DNA of 15,285 nt. Source: Monoraphidium neglectum. Its lineage: Eukaryota; Chlorophyta; Chlorophyceae; Sphaeropleales; Selenastraceae. The notes below the pieces were generated by a model that saw only the letters and a program-made list of their open reading frames with translations, had not been told where the DNA came from and did not search any database. The DNA lies in the NCBI RefSeq assembly GCF_000611645.1, contig NW_014013007.1, forward strand, positions 8,297 through 23,581, in the 5' to 3' direction. Below, piece by piece: positions 8,863 to 15,285 of the stretch; positions within the stretch are counted from its first letter, which is position 1, and each line of letters opens with the position of its first letter. The position numbers were made by a program, and so were the translations under genes.

Positions 8863-9679
8863 CTGCTGCGCAGTGACAAACGTCAGTGGGGCACCATCGG
8901 CAAAGCGGCGCCATCCCATGGGCCGCGCAACCCTCACCCCTGGAGCAGCTGTCCACGTTTACATTGTCACGCTTTGTACTGATTGCCATCAAGGGGTGGA
9001 TTGCCATCAATTGGCCAACATTGGCCGGAGTTGGGGACCGATGTCCACAGCCTCTTTCGGCCTTCCCGCGCGAACGCAGCTCACCTCGCCGCGACGGATC
9101 TGCCGGCCTCAAAATGTAAGCCAAATATATCTGTTGTATGCAAGGTCACTCGCACCTGACTCTATTTGGCCCAATCGAATCACCGTGTGACCATCCTCTA
9201 AAGTCGACAACCGCAGAGATGGATGTGCTGCCCGTTCTTAATCCTAAGTTTTGAATTGGATTTGACCGTGATTGTGAAGTCGACGCCTACTGCTACCGTG
9301 CGGATTGTGCGTGGACCATGTCTGGTGCGTGGCTGCTGCACGGCAGCCGCCCATGCTTGCAGACCAGTCCAAACTTTGGGTCAGGCCAGGCCCAGTGGAC
9401 CATGCAAGATTTATTGGGCCTCTAGAAGATCTGGTTTGCTGTTTATTTTGATGCAGCGGCGATGAAGCGGCCTGGCTCGCCATCCGCCCTATCGACATGC
9501 CTGCGCCCTCTCGACATGCCGTCCCGCAAAAGAGTGCGAGCCCGCTTGGGCCCCTCAACGGCCGCTCAGATTGTGGTTGAAGGTCATTGACATAAATTAA
9601 AGAAACTTGATTCATAATGCAAGCATAAGGATAAGCAAGCAGCCCACATAGATCCAGCAAACGGTGTGCTGGGCTTGCT

Positions 9680-9713
9680 TCTCGCCAATTTGGCGGGACG
9701 CCCAAATTTTTTG
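9680..9713. repeat. 17-bp repeat, two units, with E2F-like core
   Basis: TCTCGCCAATTTGGCGG followed by GACGCCCAAATTTTTTG. They correspond to the four-unit array in the second duplication (14376-14443); the 34-nt length difference is exactly two units. The first reads AATTGGCGAGA on the minus strand and TTTGGCGGGA on the plus strand, close to the plant E2F consensus WTTSSCSS. Confidence 0.6.
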
Positions 9714-9734
9714 CCGCCTGATTTTGGGCGTCCC
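9695..9734. repeat. Inverted repeat, 12-bp arms
   Basis: GGGACGCCCAAA at 9695-9706 is the exact reverse complement of TTTGGGCGTCCC at 9723-9734, with a 16-nt loop. It overlaps the 17-bp repeats upstream of the first ligase gene. In unit 2 the arms are degraded. Confidence 0.75.
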
Positions 9735-9954
9735 AAAGTCAGCACATTTGCTACTGCAAAGCGGCGCGGGAGACAGGCAGGGGCCCCCAGAGCACACCAC
9801 AGGTGGGAGGTGATAAAACGCATTTGGTCAGTCAGGTGCAAAGCATTGGCGGGCAGGCGGATGAGCGGTGGTGGGAAGATGGACCCGAAACAAGGATCAG
9901 CCGCCCCTGCCCCACCCGTGTCCATGGCCGTGTCATCTTCATGAGAAGAGACTA

Positions 9955-11623
9955 ATGGTGCGTAATCCCCATGCATTTGCATTCACAAGCAGGATTGTGG
10001 CAACAGGAGTATACAAGTGACCGAGAGCAGAGACGCGGCAGCAGCGCAGAGGACCTGACCCAGACTGCACAACGTGCGGGCAGGCCCAGCAGCGGTCTGC
10101 CAAGCCACGATTTGACAAGGTTGCGGGCAGCGGCCACCAGTTTTCTCAGCTGCAGGTGGTGCTGGGATGACCAGCGCACCTAGTCCTTTCTTAGGCCTGT
10201 CAGTCTGCACCTCAACAAATCCCCCTGGCCTACTGCCAACATTGCGGCTGCCACGACTGTTGCTTGCTGCCTGGTGGCCGCTCCGCGGTGCTGCGCAGCC
10301 ACGGCAGCGAGGAAATAATGGAAAGATTACAAGCCATTATGCAAGGTGCCAAAGGTGTGCGTCATGCGCCCAAACGCCTGTATAAGGGGTGAGGGTTGTT
10401 CAGCATCACAGACAGCAACTTGCCCTGAGAAAACGGTGGCTAGAACGCAGTGGGGCTGGCTGCAAAACAGAGGGGCACACAGGGGCCACGCAGAACTGAG
10501 AAAAGCATTGGGCACGCGTTCAAAACAAGCAAAATCTGCAAGCAAAAGGAACGAGCAGGACGGCGCCTCGTGGCAGGGCGGGCGGGGTCAGGCACGGCCT
10601 TCTGACATGGGGTCGTTCACTCGCAGACCCGCCCGCCGCGACCAGTCAACAGCATGAGCACCTGGCCGCGGATCAGCAGCTTCGCGGCAGCTGTAGGACA
10701 GATGGGCGTGGCGATATGGGAGCCGTGTGGCGGCCTGCAGGGAGGCCAACCAGTCATGCGGCATACGTACTCGCCATCCGTGAGCCGCAGCACTCGCCGG
10801 CGAGGAAGGTGTTGGGAGGTGCGAGGTGCGAGCAAGCACTGCAGGCGGAGGTGATGCAAGCGGCAGCGGTGCAGTTGCGGCGCAGGGGGCGGTGGCGCGC
10901 TCGTGGGCCAGCGGCAGGACTAGGGGTACAGGGGCTTGCGACGTCGCCTTCCCCTGGCGTTGTGATCGCTTGCAAAACGCAAATCGTGCGGGAAGACGGC
11001 CAGCAGGCCACAGGCGGTACTACCCGCTCGCAGGTGGTCACAGCGGGCTTGCGGTTGCCAAGAAACCTTCTGGCGGTGCAGGGTGCAGGTATTTGAGCAA
11101 TGCAGGCGCACAGCAGACACACTGCGAGCGTCACGGCCACGTGGCCGGTCATGGTCGCATGTGTGCTGATGGTGCAGGACTGTAGTTTGATAATCAGCGG
11201 GTCTACCTGGCAAGAGCGGGCACTGGCCCGGCGCTCCAAGTGGGCCACGCGATGGGTACGGAGGACAGCAGTGTGGCGAGCAAACAGCCACAGAAGACAG
11301 CGAATGACAAAACGGGTGACCACGCGCCAGAGACGGCGTGGGAGGGTTTGCCTGACACTAGGAGCAGGGCGTGCCCTGCGCCACGAGCTCGTGGCGCCGC
11401 AGCGCCGCCCTGCAAGGCTCGCGGCATGCAGGGCTCCTGCAGCTGTTTCAAAGACGGGGTTGGGCGTGTGGTGCGGGAATAGGGAGCGTACATCCAAGCA
11501 CACAGGCAGCTCCCTCAGCGGCTGCGGGGGCAGCAGGATGCAATGCAGCGCCACAGCAGAGCCATGGTGGCGCACACACGCGCGCTCAAACTGGGCTGGT
11601 GCGAGAGGGCCCACGCCCCCGCA
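9955..11623. other. Downstream flank of the second ankyrin-RING gene, no supported gene
   Basis: Counterpart of 5196-6910. Contains the conserved islands 10335-10428 and 11206-11380. A long minus-strand open frame (10754-11614) runs through, but its unit 1 equivalent carries stops and frameshifts. A 14-bp perfect palindrome around CACGTG lies at 11134-11147. A conserved minus-strand TGTAA is at 10327-10331, about 1.3 kb past the ligase stop; no nearer one was seen. Confidence 0.5.
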
Positions 11624-13603
11624 TCAGCAGCATGCGGGGCGGAAGCACCCGACCACGCTGCGGCAGAAGGGGCAGGCCACGACCTCGGCGTGCTGCATGC
11701 CAAACAGCCCGACGCAGCAGGCGGAGCACATGATGTGACCGCAGGGCTGCAGGCGCATAACAGGCAGTGCGTCCAGGCAGACGCCGCAGCACTCGTCCTC
11801 GCTGTCGCCTGATTCAGAGCAGCACGACCCGCCTGTGAGGGCGTCCTCGCCGCGGCGCAGCACCAACGCCGCCTCCCCGCTGCCGCCCGGCGCCAGAGTA
11901 CCGCAGCCGCATGCAGCAGTGCGGCCCATGACAAAGCCGACGTCCTTGCCCCGCAGCGGTGCACCGGCACCCGCGTCCGCGTCCAGTGCGGCTGCCTCGC
12001 ACGCCCCGGCGTCGACCGAGCACGCCTCATGCACGCGGTGACCGTCAGCTGTCGCCGCAGCAGCCGCCACCGCCGCCTTACAGCATGCCACTGCCGCCAC
12101 TGGATCGCGCGTTGTGTCGCCGTCACCGCCGCCGAGAAGGCCGAGCGTGGCCTGTGCAGCCGCAAGCGTCTCTTGCTGCCGCGCGCGCAGCGCTGCCGCG
12201 GCCAGCAGCTTGAGGGACGGTGCTCCGTCGAAGTACAGGTCGGCATCGCCGCCCAGTGCGCTTGAGAACGGCAGGCCCGGCTGCAGCAGGTGTGCGAGGT
12301 CGTGGTGTGAGTTGATGGCCGCCAGGTGGCAGGGCAGGCGGCCAAAGTCGTCCAGGAGGGCGCGGGGGTCCAGGGCACGGGACGCAGCGGGGGAGCCGGC
12401 CTGCGCAAGTTGAGAGGGCGCAGCGCATGCGTGTGTGCGCATCGGCGCGTCAGTGTGCGCGCACGTGCACGAGTGTGGGTTCATGGTGGGAAGGAGGCGA
12501 GAAGGTGACAATCACGTGGTGCAGGCACGGTACGCACCGCATGCAGCGTGACCACCACCGCCACACCGCCCTCCGCGGAGGTGCCCACTGCCCCAGCCAC
12601 AAGACGCAGCGCATGCGTGGGCCACCGCATGTGCCCCCCTCCCCCACCCTGACTTCCGGCCTGCCCCCCCGCCCAGCACTCACGTGAGCCAGCAGCAGCA
12701 TCTTAGCAGCCTCGGTGCGCCCCATCCGCGCAGCCAGGTGCATGGGGCAGGTGCCGCGCGGGCAGGCAATAAAGTCGTAGGAACCGAAAAGCGTGGGCAC
12801 CCCTAGCCGTGGCGCCCCGCGCAGCAGCTCGCGCAGCGCGCCGCGCGCGTCGGCGACCACCGCGACGTGCAGCGCCGTGAAGCCCGCCAGCATGCGCACG
12901 TCGACGTAGCGGGTCGCGGGGCCGTTGGGGAACACGGGGCGCGGCACAACCGCCCCCTGGGTGGCGTCCATCAGCGCAGCGGCGCTGTCGGCCGCGTCAG
13001 CGCAGGCGGCGTAGAACAGCGCCGTGCGGCCGCCGCACGCGTCTGTCGCCCAGGGGTCTGCGCCGGCTCCCAGCAGCAGCCGCACGCACGCCGCACCCGC
13101 GGGGTGGCCGGCCGCGAGCATTAGCGGCGTCTGGCCGCGCGCGTTGCGGGCGTCGACGGCCCCGCGGGCGCTGCCGCCGCCGCTGTCGACGTCGGCTGCA
13201 CGCGCGGCTTCCTGGGCGCAGCGCAGGAGGCAGCGCAGCGCGTCCTCGTTGGCGGCCTGGGCGGCCGCATGCAGCAGGCTCTGCTGGAAGGCCAGGCCGC
13301 GCGCCCGCAGCAGCTCCGGCCGCTTCGCACACTCGCGCTCCAGCTGCGCGGTCGTGGAGTGCGGGAATGCAAGGCGGTGCGTTGTGAGCACGTTTGGTGA
13401 TGGCGAGGGGCGTGCACCAGGAGTGACCCCTGCTGGCACTGCCTGGGGCGGGCGCGGCGGGCGTCGAATCAGCCTCGTCAGCGTGAACTAGTTGGCACAT
13501 CCGTCCAGCCGCCATGCGGTCGCACCTGCCCCAGGTCGATGCAGCCCTTCCTCACATCATCCCCCAGCCTCTGGGCCCTCAGGACGCCCAGAGCGATGCC
13601 CAT
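11624..13603 (-). CDS. XB3-type ankyrin-repeat RING E3 ubiquitin ligase (copy 2, 3 exons)
   Basis: Exons 13526-13603, 12684-13343 and 11624-12400 join in phase 0 to give 504 residues. Exon 1 (MGIALGVLRAQRLGDDVRKG...) matches copy 1 at about 21 of 26 residues. The ankyrin array and the SLKLLAAAALRARQQETL segment are nearly identical to copy 1. The linker between ankyrin and RING differs by indels and substitutions, apart from the island APLRGKDVGFVMG. The RING is complete with the same spacing: C451, C454, C466, H468, C471, C474, C489, C492. All splice sites are intact (second donor GTGAGT instead of GTGAGC). It is therefore probably an active E3 ligase, with possible divergence from copy 1 in regulation or through the linker. 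The gene faces away from the end of CPSF100, whose stop is about 1.1 kb beyond its start. Confidence 0.88.
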
Positions 13604-14305
13604 CTGCATCCCAGCAACAAAGGACAGCTGAGCATCATCTGCAGATGGCAAAGCGGCGCCATCGCATGAAGTAGCGCCACCCGCATCCCTGGGGCCGCTG
13701 TCCACGGTTACGCGTTCGACCTATTTCCATGAATTGCCGAACATCGGCCGGCGTTGGGGACCGCTATCCACCGCCTATTTAGGCCTTCCGGTCCGAACGC
13801 AGCCCACCTCGCGGCGAAGGAGCCAACGGCCTCCAGTTTTCAAGCTAAAATTTCTGCCGTAAGCACGATCACTCGGACCTTGACTCTGCACGCCGGCCGT
13901 GGAATTGTATATGTCGACACGACAACCGCAGCGTTGGCTTGTGCTGTTTGAAACCTCTACTATGTATCTTAATGGTGAAGACGGCGGCTTCGAGAACTGG
14001 TGCTTACTTCTGCCGTGTGGATCGTGCATGGAACCCCTCTAGCTGCCGCACAGCTGCCTCTCACGATTGCAGACGTCCATACCAGCCCGCATTTTGGGTC
14101 AGGCCCACAGGACCATGCGAGGTGGACTGCACCCCTAAAAGGATTTTTGTATTGTTGTTTTTGATGCGGTGGAGCGCCCGGGCTCGCCCATCTGCCCTCT
14201 CGACACGCCATCCCGCAGAAACATGCGAGCCCGTGTGGGCCCCGCAGCGGCTGCTCAGAATGGATTTGGTGGTCATTGACAGGGAAGGCGCCAATGATTG
14301 ATCAA

Positions 14306-14329
14306 GCATAAGCATACGCATAAGCATAA
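14306..14329. repeat. Hexamer microsatellite, four GCATAM units
   Basis: GCATAA, GCATAC, GCATAA, GCATAA in tandem. The unit 1 counterpart (about 9618-9636) has a shorter, imperfect version, so the array changed after duplication. Confidence 0.7.
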
Positions 14330-14375
14330 AGCAAGCAGCCCACACAGATCCAGCAAAACATGAGCCGGGCTCGCT

Positions 14376-14443
14376 TCCCGCAAATTTGGGCATCCCGCCA
14401 GTTGGGGTGTCCCGCCAATTTGGGTGTCGCGCCAATTTTTGCC
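14376..14443. repeat. 17-bp tandem repeat, four units, with E2F-like cores
   Basis: Units start at 14376, 14393, 14410 and 14427, all exactly 17 bp: TCCCGCAAATTTGGGCA, TCCCGCCAGTTGGGGTG, TCCCGCCAATTTGGGTG, TCGCGCCAATTTTTGCC. On the minus strand units 3 and 4 contain AATTGGCGGGA and AATTGGCGCGA, which fit the E2F consensus WTTSSCSS. The array lies about 780-840 nt upstream of the second ligase start, the same distance as its two-unit counterpart from the first. Confidence 0.75.
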
Positions 14444-14724
14444 GCATGGTTGGGTGCCCCGACGTCAGCACACTTGGTACTGCAGCGTGGCAAGGGAGAC
14501 AGGTATTAGCACCCGGGGCGGGACGGGTGGGAGTCAACCAGAACGCGATTTGTCAGTCGGAAGTGAAGGAATGGTGGGCAGGCAGGTGAGAAGTGGTTGG
14601 GGGTGGGGGTGACAAGGATCAGCCGCCCTGCCCCGCTCGTGTCACGGCCGTGTCGCCTTCAAGGGGAGCGCGGCCCCCCTGGCGCACGCCCCTGCGACCC
14701 TGTGCAGCGCCAATCCGCCGAGCC

Positions 14725-15285
14725 TCAAGCACGCACCTGCCCGTAGACGACGTCGCGGCTGGGGGCGGACAGGTAGGGGGCGGTGGAGGAGGAGGGCGGG
14801 GTACAGCCGGGGCTTGATGGGCGCAGGGGGCAAGACACGAGCCGCTGGTGGGCGGTCTAGAGCAGCACGGCAGCGCCCCCCGTGCGCCCAGGGGCCCCTC
14901 CCACACACACAGGCAACCCGCGGCCCGGAGCATCGATGGGCTGGCAGGTTTGGGGGTGCGGCGCGAGCCAGCCCGGATGTGCTTCATACACGTGCCAACC
15001 CTGCTGCACTGGCTCCGTGTCCGCCCTGCAGCGCACGGCGCCCCGCCCTCGCTGGTCCGGCGGCCGTTCCCCACCCCCGCCCTCGCAGCAACGGCTCACA
15101 CGCGGAAGTAGTCATCCGACAGGGGCCCCTCGATCTCCAGCGCGCCGTCGTCCGCGGCCCCGCCCCCACCGCGCCCCACCACCACCGCGCCTGCGCACAG
15201 CAGCTTGCCTCCGCGGAACGCACTGCTGATGCCGGCGCGCGCCAGGGCCTGCTTCACCTCAGACAGCTTCACGTCCCCTATGAAG
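14725..15285 (-). CDS. CPSF2: CPSF100 (CPSF2), C-terminal two exons, partial at window edge
   Basis: Exon 15100-15285 continues past the window; the last exon is 14725-14758, after a 341-nt intron with a GTGAGC donor and a long C-rich tract before CAG. The translated end has FIGDVKLSEVKQALARAGI, FRGGKLLC, LEIEGPLSDDYFR and, across the splice, VRDVVYGQVRA. This follows the CPSF100 C-terminal pattern (V.D..LSD.KQ.L...G, GG.L.C, I.IEGPL.EDYY.IRD.LY.Q). CPSF100 is the catalytically inactive metallo-beta-lactamase/beta-CASP partner of CPSF73 in the nuclear complex that cleaves pre-mRNA 3' ends. The catalytic-fold part lies outside the window. Without the splice the frame would stop at 15096 and lose the conserved RD.VYGQ end, so I prefer the spliced model. 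The exact first frame base was set from the window edge. Confidence 0.85.

Larger units (their letters stand above)
5196..9945. repeat. Tandem duplication, 4.75-kb system, unit 1
   Basis: Collinear with 9955-14665. Anchors: a TTTGCATT block at about 5219 and 9976, a GTCATGCGCCCAAACGCCTG block near 5608 and 10361, the RING gene stops at 6911 and 11624, start codons at 8862 and 13603, and an AAGGATCAGCCGCCC block at 9892 and 14614. Offsets run from about 4713 to 4753. The unit holds one complete ankyrin-RING gene with both flanks and is followed directly by unit 2. Confidence 0.85.
8863..9950. other. 5' flank of the first ankyrin-RING gene, no supported gene
   Basis: Alignable with 13604-14665 throughout, with many indels. 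It holds two 17-bp repeat units with E2F-site-like cores (9680-9713), a 12-bp inverted repeat (9695-9734), and near its right end a copy of sequence adjoining the CPSF100 stop (9891-9941). No open frame is preserved between the copies. Confidence 0.55.
9955..14665. repeat. Tandem duplication, 4.75-kb system, unit 2
   Basis: Direct-repeat partner of 5196-9945, in the same orientation. It ends only about 60 nt from the CPSF100 stop codon, so the duplicated segment probably included part of that gene's 3' UTR. Exons are about 95-98% alike over long stretches, introns clearly less, and the 5' and 3' flanks range from poor to very high similarity. Confidence 0.85.
13604..14724. other. Interval between CPSF100 and the second ankyrin-RING gene
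   Basis: About 1.1 kb that must hold both the 3' end of CPSF100 and the promoter of the second ligase gene, since both are transcribed to the left. It contains the 17-bp array, a hexamer array and a counterpart of all sequence upstream of copy 1. No minus-strand TGTAA was seen past the CPSF100 stop. No protein gene is supported. Confidence 0.5.

Noticed and set aside
10754..11614. 286-residue minus-strand open frame after ligase copy 2
   Set aside because: Unit 1 has stops and frameshifts in the same region, and differences in the MTGHVAVTLAVCLL part fall mostly at first and second codon positions. Long chance frames are expected at this GC content.
13344..13439. N-terminus beginning MPAGVTPGARPS for ligase copy 2
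   Set aside because: This sequence is intronic: it is not conserved with copy 1, and a CAG acceptor at 13343/13344 joins exon 2 to a conserved exon with MGIALG.
14596..14612. G-rich stretch as a second G-quadruplex
   Set aside because: Only two runs of three or more G bases; it does not meet the four-run rule.
15096..15285. CPSF100 ending at the unspliced TGA right after DDYFRV
   Set aside because: A GTGAGC donor overlaps this stop, and a downstream exon in frame supplies RDVVYGQ, which matches the conserved CPSF100 C-terminus.

Overview
The window looks like nuclear DNA of a green alga (Chlorophyta). The coding exons are GC-rich. The introns are short (about 150-340 nt), with GTGAGN- or GTGNGN-type donors and pyrimidine-rich CAG acceptors. 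TGTAA, the usual chlorophyte poly(A) signal, lies downstream of the first gene pair. Two recognisable plant/algal proteins are encoded: an XB3-type ankyrin-RING ubiquitin ligase and CPSF100. I see no prokaryotic features, tRNA, rRNA or CRISPR. The species cannot be named from this window.

Every gene I can support is on the minus strand. From left to right they are: (1) a three-exon gene for a small secreted cysteine protein (640-1292); (2) its tandem paralogue (3002-3733); (3) a three-exon XB3-like ankyrin-repeat/RING E3 ligase (6911-8862); (4) its tandem paralogue (11624-13603); (5) the last two exons of the cleavage/polyadenylation factor CPSF100/CPSF2 (14725 to the window edge). The exon models come from matching the two members of each pair. 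Splice sites, intron phases and exon lengths agree between members, and the joined frames restore continuous family motifs.

The layout is two neighbouring tandem duplications. One has a period of about 2.4 kb (roughly 600-2300 and 2950-4640). The other has a period of about 4.75 kb (roughly 5196-9945 and 9955-14665), and its two units abut directly. Between the two systems, at 4948-5043, is a near-perfect 57-nt palindrome followed by a four-run G-quadruplex motif. Inside the larger duplication, exons and two short islands in apparent non-coding DNA are almost identical between copies, while introns and flanks have diverged. This points to selection or patchy gene conversion.

The E3 ligases probably act in substrate ubiquitination, possibly at a membrane, since both copies keep an N-terminal Met-Gly. 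The small proteins are probably extracellular and PAN/apple-like. No shared pathway between the two gene pairs can be inferred. Large parts of the window (1-640, 1293-3001, 3734-5196, 5196-6910, 8863-9950, 9955-11623, 13604-14724) have no protein gene I can support.
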